Assembly (NCBI GenBank): GCA_029448655.1
Contig: JACCLO010000010.1
Coordinates: 310,001-374,000 of the forward strand
DNA length: 64,000 nt
Direction of reading: 5' to 3'
DNA from: Wolfiporia cocos
Taxonomy: Eukaryota; Basidiomycota; Agaricomycetes; Polyporales; Phaeolaceae
How positions within the stretch are numbered: position 1 is the first letter of the stretch; the number at the start of each line of letters is the position of its first letter. The notes below the pieces were generated by a model, which saw only the letters and a list, made by a program, of their open reading frames with translations, ran no database searches and was not told the origin of the DNA. Position numbers and translations under genes: made by a program. Shown here in pieces: positions 12,601-23,624 of this stretch.

Positions 12601-13324
12601 AGCTTTCGATGGACCTCAGGTGAGATTACAGAATGAATTTGAGAGCTTGCCGACGCTCTTGAACGATCGGAGTGGTTTGATTCTGGTCCAGTGACGATGA
12701 GCCCCAATTCGAGCGACCACGCCATGATCATGGCGAACGCGAGGCTCACCGCCGCTAACTGTCCTCGGTCGATCGCCACTAACCAATTTCGGCGAACCGC
12801 CGGTTCCTATCTTCGGCCGCTTCGGGTCCTCTGGCTTGTCTTCCGTGCTGTGCCGTTTCCGAGCTGAGACGTCGTCATTACTACGACGAGATGTGAAGAA
12901 AGAGCAAAACTCACAGGGCATATTGAGCTGCACGATAATATCCACCAGTTCGACTTGGCCGTCGTTCCCAAACGAAGCCATCTTTGTCATATCCAGCTGT
13001 GTCGCAATAGCATCGAGGCCCGGCTTCTGCAGCTCCTTCAATCTGTCCATCAGGATATCCCATGCCTTTCGCCCTGCCCCGTCCTCCTTGGGAAGAGGCT
13101 CTTTGGGCTGTATAAGCTGTAAGAGTCGTCAAAATGCAGCAGAGATCATGGCTACATACCTTCCAGAGAATAATGTTCGATGCATCGACTTGTGGCCGCC
13201 TCTCATCGCCGATAGCCCTCGCAAGGGCAGTACACGAACGAGCATTGCGGTCGATGAAGACAGATAAAACCGGCTTGGGATCAGGGTCATAGAGGAGATA
13301 AGATATTTCGAGCATATCAGACAT
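9649..13324 (-). CDS. Crinkler-type (CRN) effector-like protein: ubiquitin-like header, P-loop NTPase, nuclease-like tail
   Basis: A multi-exon minus-strand gene. Exon 1 (13160-13324) encodes a header ending in DASNIILWK, matching the Crinkler N-terminal ubiquitin-like domain, which typically ends in LDLWK. Exon 2 starts at 13116. An NTPase follows: IVQSSGMGKSRLMKE (Walker A-like) near 12080, LREMGSTGFPPRD spanning the intron near 11980, and IIIVFDEAHTL (Walker B) near 11300. The tail has IDIIIPVLF and IVVQVKMD, resembling a PD-(D/E)XK nuclease strand. Introns were placed by phase near 11930, 11600, 11430 and 10885-10989. The exon junctions near 12750 and 12190 could not be resolved and may hide a frameshift. 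Start chosen at MSDML; an upstream Met at 13399 is possible. Known CRN proteins act in the nucleus of the same or another cell; no function is shown here. Confidence 0.75.
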
Positions 13325-13648
13325 GATGGAGCGAGTGAGACCTTGAGCGCCTATGCATGTGGCGTCCTTGTTCGTGTTCGAGTTATGGGGTGCCAACACT
13401 CTTGGCTCGTTACTTATGAAGAAATCTGGACGGAGTCATACTGTAACCTGCTCACCCCTACGTTCATCACCTTTCGGAGGATAGGTCTTCTGCGGTTCCA
13501 GCAAGGCTGGAATCTGCTCCGAGTGAATGCAATCCTCCCACCAAAAATTGGGACGTAACTCACGTGCATTCGCTCACGTGCAGTCTCCCGACGCGTCGCA
13601 CGCAACTCTAGCCTACGTTCTAAGCTCTAGCGAGAACTTGGAGACCGT

Positions 13649-14668
13649 CGGAATTCCCTGGTCCGGCGGATTCCGCCGGATTCCGCCGGACATGAAGATA
13701 TATGTCTTAAGTGTAGCGCTGGATGCTACTTAAAATGTATTACTTAAGTACAGCAACGGATGCTACTTAAGGTGTACACGATATATGACTTAAGTGTAGG
13801 CTTGACACCACTTAAGTGTATATGCCTTAGCACAGCACCAGATGAAACTTAAGATATAATAATGAAGCTTTGGCACTGAAGTACTGAATTAGATGCCCAT
13901 GACTGATATTTCTTTAAAATGAATCTATACGCTGACACAATAGGCAAAGTACAATGGCTATCATATAAGCCATGTGATCCTTCATACTGGACAATACAAT
14001 GTTTGTGATGGCCCACAACAATTTAGAAATGATTATGTCATTGTGAGGGTCCAGCTTTGCTTGGAGTGACAAACTGAGAAACTGAGAAACTTAAGATTAA
14101 TCAGTGAAGGCTACAGTTATACCACTTAAGCAGCCAACATCACACATCTTAAGTGTCACAGTGCAAGTGCTGAAGTGCTGAAGTGGTATAACTGCAGCCT
14201 TCACTGATTTATCTTCAGTTTCTTAGTTGGCACTCCAAGTAAAGCTGCACCTTTGCAATGATAAAATCATTTCTAAGTCCCTGTCATTACAAACATTATG
14301 TTGTCGGTATATAGATTTATATTGTATGACTACCATTGTACTTTGCCTACTGCAGTGGTGTACAAATCTACTCACAAAGAAATACTAGCTATGGGGCATA
14401 TAGTTTGGATAATGCAAATGCAAATGTGAGCAGTGCGGCAAGTGGCATCTACTTCAGTTCTTCAGTGCTGGAGCTTCATTGTTATATCTTAAGTGGCGTC
14501 CGGCACTATGCTTAAGGCATATATATGTGCATCTTAAGTAGCATCCATTGCTGTACTTACTAAAGGCATATACATTATACATCTTAAGTAGCATCCAGCA
14601 CTACACTTAAGACATATATCTTCATGTCCGGCGGAATCCGCCGGAATCCGCCGGACCAGGGAATTCCG
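13649..14668. mobile_element. Fold-back element FB1 with long inverted repeats
   Basis: About 1020 bp. Both tips read CGGAATTCCCTGG inward, followed by a tandem GGATTCCGCC palindromic block and then repeated CTTAAG motifs with alternating ATATGTCTTAAGTG and GGATGCTACTTAA units. The left arm (13649 to about 13890) pairs with the right arm (about 14440-14668). A second inner pairing runs over the stretches around 14040-14100 and 14150-14260. No coding frame. It lies about 325 bp upstream of the Crinkler start. No clear target duplication: flanks are ACCGT and GTGTT. Confidence 0.75.
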
Positions 14669-14880
14669 GTGTTCATAGAACTTGAAGATGTTTGTAGATA
14701 GTTTTCAAGTATATTTCTCACGATCTATACTGCATTCATATTGTAAACAAACAAGCAACTATAACTGTTGCGCCGAGATCAAGAAAAGTACATCACGTGA
14801 CCCTAGAGGACAATTTCCTGCTCACCGGCTGCCTCAGCCCGTGTATGAACCTGTGCTTTCGACACGACACTGTTATTCAG

Positions 14881-16004
14881 ATGGAAGACTCTCCTGGGGA
14901 CTCTACTGTCGATCAAAACTCCGAATGAAAATGTCAGCGCTGCCGCAAGCAGAAGCTCGTTGCGGAGTTTCCTTTAAAGAAGCGCAATAACTCTAATGGC
15001 CAGGAGCAAAGTATGACCTGCCAAGTATGCACATTGGCCAAATTAGCCAACAAGCAAAAGCATAAGATGTACCTACTCCCAAGCTCCGTGACAGTAGCGC
15101 TTTGCCAGTTGGAGGGCTGTTACGGGTCGGATACCCGTTCGTATATTCGAGTCGCGAATATAGATCGTTCTTCTGCACGTAGGCACGTCGCCGTATGCAA
15201 GGCAAATACTCGTTAGATGCCTTCGGGTCCTAAGTGAAGTCCTTAGGAGATCGGTTAATATCCAATACGCGTTAGAGGATATAATCTGTTCAAGTGCGAG
15301 TTGAATAGAATATAAGACTCGCTTAAGTCCGAGAAGTCAGTGTGCACTTCGAGGACTTAGTCGTTCGATTGCTCGAGTGAAAAATACGGAGCGTAGTTTC
15401 CTACGTTTGAGAACGAGTATAAGACTTCTTGTTTATACAACAAGGTCGAGCTGAAGAGCCTCGACAGTAGGTACATTAGTTTAAATACTACGTTGGGTTT
15501 CAGGGGTCAAGTCCGTCCCAGATGTCACCGATACTATCTACACTATAGTACCAAACGTTTGATAGGTATGTAGTGATATACCTGAGACGATAGATAGGAA
15601 TGATGGCGGTTGAACGCCATCTATCAGCTAACAAACGATGAACATGAAACGGTGGCAGAGTTGGATCCGCCAAAGATGAAACGCGCCCTATAGACTAGTA
15701 CAACTGGGGATGCGCTCAGTAGAGTCACGAGTAGCCAGGGGAGTTGGTTGCACAACAAGTCCCTGTATCGTATTCGCCCAGTGGTGAGTTCTGTCGATAT
15801 TTGAAAAATCAAAATAACCGTAACAAGGGCTTTCTTGGAATGCTCGGCAAACAGTGAGATGTGATGGATTTCGAAGCACGCCTGATGATCGAGCCGCTGC
15901 GCCGTGAGACAATGAAGATCTCTGATGATACGGTGTACTACCACTCCTTTACCCACCACTTTGAACTCGATTTTTCGTTGATTGGCCAATGCACTTTCCT
16001 CTAA
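14881..16004 (+). pseudogene. Gene relic with a Cys-x2-Cys zinc-binding motif, split by a solo LTR
   Basis: From ATG 14881 the frame is MEDSPGDSTVDQNSE, then TGA at 14926. It continues open with KCQRCRKQKLVAEFP and MTCQVC, two CxxC pairs that look like a small zinc-binding module. The frame reads into the TSD at 15113-15117. After removing the solo LTR it resumes at 15831 in phase (FLGMLGKQ), meets one TGA, and runs open through DFEARLMIEPL to TAA at 16002-16004. The phase is kept across the LTR, which supports a former gene. I do not recognise the family. The stops could mark introns or decay. Confidence 0.4.
15118..15825 (-). repeat. Solo LTR, TGTTACAG family, inverted copy
   Basis: 708 bp with a perfect 5-bp target duplication AGGGC at 15113-15117 and 15826-15830. 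It is the reverse complement of the copy at 8309-8928, plus about 88 bp near 15457-15545 that the first copy lacks. Confidence 0.9.
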
Positions 16005-16090
16005 AGTAATGAGTGGGATATATCAACAAACGTATGAGGTATACATATTAAAATTATCTGAGGCATTGCTGGTGAATGTGTGGAGTATCA

Positions 16091-16617
16091 TGTTACGGTC
16101 CGTACAATTTTTGACGCCTCACTGGAGATGAGGACTTAGCATTCAACCGCTGCACCGTGCGTTTATTTCTAGGGTCCCCTGTTCAACCAGCGACCCTCGT
16201 TTCATGTACAACAGCCCTATGCCCATAGTCTCGTAGCATATCAGGTTCTAGGTGATACTTGTTGTATATCCACAGAGCTTCTGCGTTTCAGCCACTGTTG
16301 CGCTCAACCGCAGCGCTTCGGCTTAATTATCGTAGCGTACTAACCTTATGGACTTAGTGGTAACAGTACCAAGGACACTATGACCCGGATTGCCGAATTG
16401 TAGTATAAAGACCCTGCTATAAATACTGGTCGAGTTCCTTCGCTCGACCTTGTTGAATTAGAAGGATCCTATACTCGTTCTCAAAGGCTTGCGCCAATAA
16501 GCCTGCAGCTAGTATACCGACGCTCGACTCCAAGGAGTCCGACGAATAGTGCGCTATTCAACACGCTGAGTAACTCGACTTAGTTATTTCAGCTGAACGG
16601 ATATTCAATCCATAACA
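16091..16617 (+). repeat. Solo LTR, diverged TGTTACAG family
   Basis: 527 bp, TGTTACGG to CATAACA, with target duplication TATCA at 16086-16090 and 16618-16622. Its interior shares CTCGACCTTGTTG and TATACTCGTTCTCAAA with the copies at 8309 and 15118. Confidence 0.85.
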
Positions 16618-16622
16618 TATCA

Positions 16623-17257
16623 AGTAAAACATGTCAAAGTAACAGAATGTCACAAAAACCACGAGTCCTTCACCCAGCATGACTACACCTCAATTTGGAA
16701 ACTCCGAGTCCCAACCGCGTGCGCTCAAGCACTCATTTATCGCCATGTCGTGGAAGCTCTCATTCCATACACGTCACTCATTTGTCATGCCTACTTTCCA
16801 TCATTTTTGGTGGCCTCAATCTCATTCAGATCCTCTACATCTTAGAGGGAAATATATAGTAAATCTGGAAGCTATTAGATTCATGATCTATTTCAACTGT
16901 AGACTACAGTTGTTCGAAACATAGTGCATTTCATCTAAATTAGGCAATCACAGATATGTGTGTTCACTGGCAATGAACCATTTGTCAGAACTTGACGAAG
17001 AATTTGAGCATAAGCATAGAGCATATACAAAGGTGCATTTAAAAATGGGAGCATAATTTAAAGTGGGGGAGGAGTTAGAGTCAAGTGGGTAAAGGAGTGG
17101 TCATGGGTAAAGGAATGGTAATACACTGTAGGTCGGCTACCCAATGGAAGTGCGCAGATCTCCTTGTTGCGCATGTCTCAAATATCATGGGCTACCATTT
17201 CACATTCTATTCTTGTACCGGTTACTCAATCTGCTCATTGATTCATTCTGCTGAAGT
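16623..17257. other. Gene-free stretch
   Basis: AT-rich. Open frames at 16679-16924 and 17085-17282 have no recognisable features. A short imperfect tandem repeat of GGTAAAGGA(G/A)TGGT lies at 17086-17120. Nothing else is supported. Confidence 0.3.
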
Positions 17258-17510
17258 TGTTACAGCTACTTTGATTTCTTGAATGCTGGCAGAACTCACC
17301 ATGAGACGAATACGATACAGGGACTTGTTGTGCAACCAACACCCCCGGCTACTCGTCACTCTACTGGGTGCATCCCCAGTTGTACTAGTGTATAGGGCGC
17401 ATTTTGCCTTTGGCAGATCCAACTCTGCCCTTGTTTCATGCTTATCATTTATTAGCTGATAGATGGCATTCAACCGCCATCATTCCTATCTATCATTTCG
17501 GATATATCGG
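17258..17510 (+). repeat. Partial LTR, TGTTACAG family
   Basis: Matches the first 250 bp of the LTR at 8309 (TGTTACAG, then GGGACTTGTTG, then the ATCTATCATTTCGG segment) and breaks off at 17510. Confidence 0.7.
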
Positions 17511-17870
17511 ACACAGAATATAATCAACATATGACTAATGCCCATGGTCCTCAACCTAACATCTAAGACCTAAGACCTAACATCTTGAGGGGCGACTGGA
17601 CTGGGTGTTGGCTAACGACCCAAGGTAGACCATAACTAAGTAGAGATGGTCGACTGCCAGTCTAGCACGCTGAGGATAGGAGTATGCTGAGGGACTCGCC
17701 CCAATGCTGATGATTCCAAGTCTGAGGTAGTAAGACCTCAGACGGTGGCTTATATACATGAGTCGCATGCACTACTACTGTAAGTACTGGCCCTAAAGTA
17801 AAGGTCTGTGCGCAGGCGCTGTAGCGCTGCTGACTAGGCCGAATCACGTGACCAATGTACTACATACCGG
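17511..17870 (-). repeat. LTR fragment related to the 636-bp LTR
   Basis: Shares with the LTRs at 26286 and 30699 the palindromic GTCTGAGGT / ACCTCAGAC segment, a TATATACATGAGT box, and CCCTAAAGTAAAGGTC. Both ends are eroded and no target duplication is visible. Confidence 0.5.
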
Positions 17871-18330
17871 AGTAATGAACGTCGGGCCTTTGGGGTCTGG
17901 TGGAATCCGGCGGAAGTCACGTGTCTGAGCAGGAAGGGTCTTAAGACCTCGTAAGTAACTTAAGAGTCTTAAGACTTATAAGAGTGGGACTTAAGACACT
18001 GTCTTCAGAGTCTTAAGTGGTGCCTCAGCCTTAAGTCTCCTCTTAAGACTCTTAAGAGTGCGAGTTCAGATGCTCGTCTTAAGAGTCTTAAGACCTGTGC
18101 AGGGTCTGAAGTAAGAGTTGGAGCGCCGGGAAGCCTCCGGAGCGCTCATCCAGTACAGCGCCCGCAGCATGGGCTGGTCAGACTCTGTCAGTTAAGGGAC
18201 TTCATAGCCTTCAGAGGGACACTCGGAAGTGGCTTGGAACTATATCGTTTACCCTGACATAGCGGAAACTTGCTACAGTAATGTCTGGATATCGATCTGC
18301 AGTCCTCTCAGCTTATCTGACTTATCGTTC

Positions 18331-18450
18331 ATGGCTGATATCAACCCTTTAGACCATCTTAAAAAATGCCCGCAATGCAAGATTCAACGCATTTCGGGCA
18401 CGACCATGCAGTGCGAGAAGTGTATCCACTGGTGGAAGGGAATCCTCTGA
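18331..18450 (+). CDS. Small zinc-ribbon-like frame in the core of FB2
   Basis: From MADINPLDHL the frame has CPQCKIQRISGTTMQCEKC, two CxxC pairs as in zinc ribbons, and ends at 18450 after 39 codons. An in-frame Met at 18229 would add 34 residues. It sits centrally between the inverted arms. It may be the first exon of a captured gene or chance. No family assigned. Confidence 0.25.
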   Translation: MADINPLDHLKKCPQCKIQRISGTTMQCEKCIHWWKGIL

Positions 18451-18784
18451 GACATTTGAGATGACATCTGCAAGCACAGACCAGCATAAGGTGATTGTTG
18501 CCTCATTGATCTCTAGAGCTGAGCTCAGCAAGGCAGAAAGACGAGCGGGAAGCTTGTGAGGGAGATGTACAGATCGTGGATTGCAGAACAGAATTCAACC
18601 GGCGGCACAGAGCGATGAGCCGTATTAAATCTTCAAATTTCTTCAGTTGAGGGATATGTTTTAGGCGCTCTAAAATAAAAGGACCATTGCCACAGATATG
18701 GCTGAGTGGCTGAGTGGAAGAAGCGAGCTGAGCGTACTCAAAGATTGAGCGGAGTCTGCGGGCGCTCCACTGGATGAGCGCTCC

Positions 18785-19427
18785 TGTAACGAAAGACTTA
18801 CTTGTATGGTCTTGATGTTAGACGAAGCTAAAAGACTAAGTAGAGGTTGCTGGTTAGGCAAGAGTGTTATCGCTGTGTAACGAAGTTGATAGTTCTGGGG
18901 CAATAGCCGCCAGAGAATGCAAGCTTATATACAATGTGTATAGGACCCCTGGTACTCTAAGTAGGACTAACGATACAGTAGGGCGTAGGGCACAGGCCGG
19001 TAATGGCGGTGCTAACGAAGTGTCCGTAGCTTGTGATATGGGGATCCCGGGCTGAGTCATAGGCCGATCGGGATATGTCATGGATATGACGATGCGTGAG
19101 TAAGGCGTCTACGCTAGGAACGTGATGTGGGTCCGGACTCTGCCCAGAGTCTGGAACGGTGATGTCAGTAATGACGTGGCAGCGCTAAGGGTGCTGGAGA
19201 TAGTATCATGTGATGAATAGGTATCGTGGTTGAGAGATAAGATAAGACGTCTAGTGTGGGAATGGTTACGTGAGTGATCTACGAGGTTATAGTTCGGTAC
19301 AGCGGCACGGTAGCTTAAGTATAGCTTAGATACAGGATAAGTGCAGATGTCGAAGAACAATTCGGAATAAATGCGAAGAAATAGTGAAAAATACAGGGAA
19401 AATTAGAGAACAGATAAATCTGTGACA
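18785..19427 (-). repeat. Solo LTR inside FB2
   Basis: 643 bp with target duplication GCTCC at 18780-18784 and 19428-19432. Read on the minus strand it starts TGTCACAGATTT and ends CGTTACA. It shares ACTTACTTGTA and GGTTGCTGGTTAGGCA with the LTR of element B. Confidence 0.9.
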
Positions 19428-19690
19428 GCTCCGTGGGAGGCTTCCCGGCGCTCCGACTCTTACTTCAGATCCTGCACAGTCTTAAGACTCTTAAGACGAG
19501 CATCTGAACTCGCGCTCTCAAGAGTCTTAAGAGGAGACTTAAGGCTGAGGCACCACTTAAGACTCTGAAGACAGTGTCTTAAGTCCCACTCTTAAGAGTC
19601 TTAAGACTCTTAAGTTACTTACGAGGTCTTAAGACCCTTCCCGCTCAGACACGTGACTTCCGCCGAATTCCGCCGGACCCCAAAGGCCCG

Positions 19691-19904
19691 TTGATCTCCC
19701 GGAGTACGCTCATACCACTACTACACTACCAGGCACAGATCATGTGACTACAACGCATGAGATCCCTGGTTCGACCCAGGGAGGGGGTAGTTAATATAAT
19801 GCCCCAGAAATCTGTGACAATATCACTACATACCTATCATACATTTTTGACTATAATGTAGATAGTATTGGTGACATCTGGGACAGGTCTGACCCCTAAA
19901 ACCC
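19691..19904. other. Junction debris between FB2 and element C
   Basis: Positions 19808-19904 match part of the TGTTACAG-family LTR around 15457-15600 in reverse. They abut pol of element C at 19905, so C is truncated here and its 3' LTR is not in the window. A tRNA-like T-arm sequence lies near 19760-19785 without a matching 5' half. Confidence 0.5.
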
Positions 19905-22900
19905 GACATGGTCATGATGTAACTCCAGTATCTTCGTGCGCAATTCCTTAGGCTCTTTTGGAACGTACACTTTTCCTCGTCTGAGGAGTAATCCGGCCTC
20001 CATGTTCCATTCCTGGAGATCTTTACCGAATTCCTTGGGACCACTTTTCAGTAGTTCCTGGTAATCATAATCTTTGGTAATCTGATCGTCCATGAGGGCT
20101 TGTCAGATTTGTCGGAGGAGGTCCTCGTCGCCTGATTGTATCTCCTGCTGTGACGCTTCTAGCGCCCTAACCGTGAAATATTCCGGTTTCAGCAAGATTT
20201 GATCGCGATTATCGAGTTCCACCCCCTCTTCATGGTCTGGCCTCCGTGACAGAGGGTCAGCCGTGAGCATTGTTTTACCGGGTTTGTGACACATGGTGAA
20301 GTTAAACCTTGTCAGGTAAAGACTCCATCGTGCCTGTCTCCGTGTAAGCCGTTGTGCCGATTTGAAATATGTCAGATTAAGGTGATCCGACCATACTTCA
20401 AATTTGTGTGGGTGTCCTTCGAGGTAATGTCTCCATTCCTCTAGGGTGCGGATGATTGCAAGCAACTCCTTATCGTAAATCTCATAGTTCCTTTCAGGTG
20501 CTGATAGAGATTTCGAGTAAAAGGCTACCGGTTGCCAGAGCTTATCCTCTGAAGAGTATTGTGATAGCACCGCACCAGTTGCGTAATCAGATGAATTCGC
20601 TTCCACGCGGAACGGGGACTCCTGATCTGGGATCCGGAGTATTGGGGCCGATGTGAAAGCTTCCTTAAGGGTCTGGAATGCTTCCGCTTGCTCGGGTCCC
20701 CAGTTCCATTGCGTGTTTTTCTTGGACAGTCCGGTTAACGGCTTAACCACTTTGGAGAAGTCCTTAATGAACCGACGGTAGTAGTTGGCGAAGCCAACAA
20801 AGGCCTGAATGTCCTTCACCTTGGCAGGTGTAGGCCAGTCCATTACGCCGGCTACCTTCTTAGGGTCCATTTCGACTTTTCCTTTGGAAATGATCATTCC
20901 CAGGTATTCAATACTGCTTTGTTCGAAGAAGCACTTTTCAGGCTTCGCGAACAAGTCGTTGTCTTGCAAAATTTGTAATACTTGCTTGACGATGCGACGG
21001 TGTTCCAGCAAGTCCTTACCGAACACTAAGATGTTGTCTAGGTAGACAATGACCTTTCCTTCTCTGATAAGGTCACCTAGGATATCGTTCATCATGTGTT
21101 GGAACGTGCTGGGTGCATTACAAAAGCCGAAGTACATGACTACAGCTTCGTAAAAGCCGTTAGGCGTAATGAATGCGGTCTTCCATTCATCTCCCTCTTT
21201 AATTCTTACGTTGTTGTAACCCCAACGCCAGTCGAGTTTCGTGTCACAGATTTATCTGGGGCTTACAGCATTTTTCCTATGATTATAGCAATTTACCTGG
21301 GAATTATACGTCTAACTACAAGTCGTCTACACCACTCACGCTTACACTCACGCTTGGCTCACGCTTGGCTCATGCCTCGCTAACGCTAAGTGTAACCCTT
21401 GGCTAACGCTTGGCTCACGCCAAACCACATGGTCTCGCCCGACAGAGCAAGACCAGCCACGTCATAAGATCTTAGATCATAATGACAGGCCGAGCGCGGC
21501 ACGCTCGCATAATAATGTCCACACGTACAAACAGTGCCTCGCGGCCTTGTACTATTGGGTCGGCCTTCCCGGCTTCCCACCGCCATAAGATCCTTGATCA
21601 CAATGGCACCTCAGGCGTGCCACGCCTTCGCATAATAATGGCAACACGGCCAAATAGCACTATATTAGCACCAAGGCAATATCGCTATAGGCTTGGCCTT
21701 CTCGGCCATCCCACGGACTCGGCGATCTCCAAGTCCCGGGCTTCTGCCATCACGGCGTTGCCCAAACACCGGTCCTCGCCTCACGGCTAAGACCACCATA
21801 TGTTCCGGTAACCTTCCGGTCCGGACATATCACATGCTACGGTGCCTGCCGGCCCAATAGCATTATGACCTCGGCGTTCCACCTTGGTCAGCACACGAAG
21901 ACCGGCCAATCGCCATTATACCTCACGGTATCCGGCAACCGGCTTCCCTTATACCCGGGCTGCGCCCGTATTCACATGTCCATCTAACGATGAGACCCCA
22001 CGCTCTCTCTTTTACCATTGGCTCGGCCATTACCGGCGGGTCACGGCCTTTGTAGAGTAGTCGTATCACTTGGTCGCCCTTATGGCAACCAAGCCCACAC
22101 TCCTTATCGGGCATGCACTATACAGTAGCACATGACCTGATATAATTATGTATATAAGTAGGGCCTTGACGGCCTATAACTCTAGTTCTATTCTTCTCGG
22201 CGTACGCTGTAGAAGCATATTCCACCCTGCTGCGATAACCTCTTCCTCTCCAAGTCGCCTAGTTCAAGGATACTGGCTTGGTGAGTCCCACAGAGACATC
22301 TGTGTCATTTCGTGAATATCGAAGCCTGGCTAAGCTTATCGATAAGCTCGTCTATGCGTGGGAGAGGGTACCTATTTTTAATGGTTAAGTCGTTTACTTT
22401 TCGGTAGTCGACTACCATTCGGGCTCCGCCATCCTTTTTAGGGACGAAGAAGACCGGGCTCGCGATCGGGGATTTCGAGTGTCGGATGTAGCCCTTCCGT
22501 AACTCTTCCTGAATCCACTGATCTAGCGAGTTCGCTTCCTGGGGAGACATCTTGTATGCCTTACCCGGGGGCAGTAGTACTACGTCATTGGGGAAGTCGA
22601 TGGCGTGGTCGTATGGTTTCCGTTCAGGCATCCTTTTGGATGCGCGTTGAGAAAATACCGTGGGACCAAACTCCTGGTATATCTCCGGAACCAAGGATTT
22701 CCATTTCTGGAGATCCGCATCTGTCAGGAATTCATCGTCCGACTTCTCCATTATCGACTGAATGGCGTCGATAAGGAGTTCCGTTCCTTCGTCAAGGGTG
22801 TTCACCCAAGCGACAAAGGGATTCTCAGGCTCCTCTAAGCTGAGAAAATCTATTGGAAAGTTGTTGATGATCTGATAGATGTTGCGGGGTTCGATTTCGT

Positions 22901-23624
22901 CTTCTTCCTCAGAAATCGAGACCCGTTTGCCATGTTTGCATTTTTCCGTACACCGATATGTGAAGATTCCTTCCAGCCAGTTGAAGTCCGGGTTGTGTTT
23001 CAAGAACCAGTCATATCCGAGGATCACATCCGCATTCTGTACGTCCATTACGTACAAGAATTCGGTGGACTTGTGTTCCTCGTGCACCATATAAGCCTTA
23101 ACTGCCATATTGATATTACCGGCGGTATTAGAGGTACCGTCGGCGTTGCGAATCTCAAGAGGTGAAGGTAGCTTCTGAGTGACTAACTTCTCCTCATGGA
23201 CGAGTTTCTTATCAATGACGCTTATTGATGCACCGGTGTCGATTAATGCCATGGCGTTTACTTTCTTGCCGTATACCCACAGTTCTACCTTAATGGTAAA
23301 TGATTTGTTATCGTCTCGTGAATCATTGCCATGTACAGTGGGGTCAGGATAAAAGTATTTTACAGGAGGGGCACGTGTAGCTAATGTCCGAGTCCTCCGG
23401 GCAAAGTCCATTGCCGAATTGCCAAATATGCCGAGATGGGATACCGGGTGACGTGAGACCGCCTTATCTTCCCACAAGATAAGGGGTCCTTGTGAAGCCC
23501 CTTCGTAGGGGTGCTCTTCTTCAGGGAGCTGTATGCTCCCAGCCGCTGCGGGGCTGGTGCATTCTTCACAAGACGTCTTCGAGACGTGTGGTTGGGGCGA
23601 GGGGAACCGAGATGGTCCCGACAT
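19905..23624 (-). pseudogene. Element C pol: protease, RT and RNase H, truncated
   Basis: Frames 22305-23624, 20103-21137 and 19896-20093 are pieces of one Pol nearly identical to D. They cover protease ([12 protein letters not shown]), RT with VYLDNILVFG (D has YLDD, so the catalytic motif reads YLDN) and RNase H. A solo LTR splits RT at 21242-22307. A TGA after DLLRQI replaces the CGA codon of D. The copy ends at GAGTTACATCATGACCAT, before the integrase zinc finger. Confidence 0.9.
21242..22307 (+). repeat. Solo LTR (1066 bp) inside element C RT
   Basis: TGTCACAG to GTGTCA with target duplication TTTCG at 21237-21241 and 22308-22312. A TATATAAGTAGGG box lies near 22150. A related partial LTR is at 45427-46179. 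It contains local repeats such as the CTTGGCTCACG units around 21340-21420. Confidence 0.95.

Larger units (their letters stand above)
17883..19690. mobile_element. Fold-back element FB2 with long inverted repeats
   Basis: The tips read CGGGCCTTTGGGGTC inward from 17883 and from 19690. The arms continue with GGCGGAAGTCACGTGTCTGAG and then many CTTAAG palindromes (CTTAAGACTCTTAAG type) for about 290 bp. The right arm is interrupted by a solo LTR at 18785-19427, so the uninterrupted element is about 1.16 kb. The core is roughly 580 bp. It shares with FB1 the GTCCGGCGGA block near the tip and the CTTAAG-rich arms, so the two belong to one group. No convincing target duplication was found. Confidence 0.75.

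Noticed and set aside
8309..15825. A single large transposon with terminal inverted repeats carrying the Crinkler gene
   Set aside because: The right copy has its own AGGGC duplication as a solo LTR, and further copies at 16091 and 17258 are unpaired, so the inverted pair arose by separate insertions.
19741..19795. A tRNA-like T-arm (GGTTCGACCC flanked by CCCTG and CAGGG)
   Set aside because: No acceptor, D-arm or anticodon stem could be placed upstream, so it is at most a tRNA or SINE scrap.
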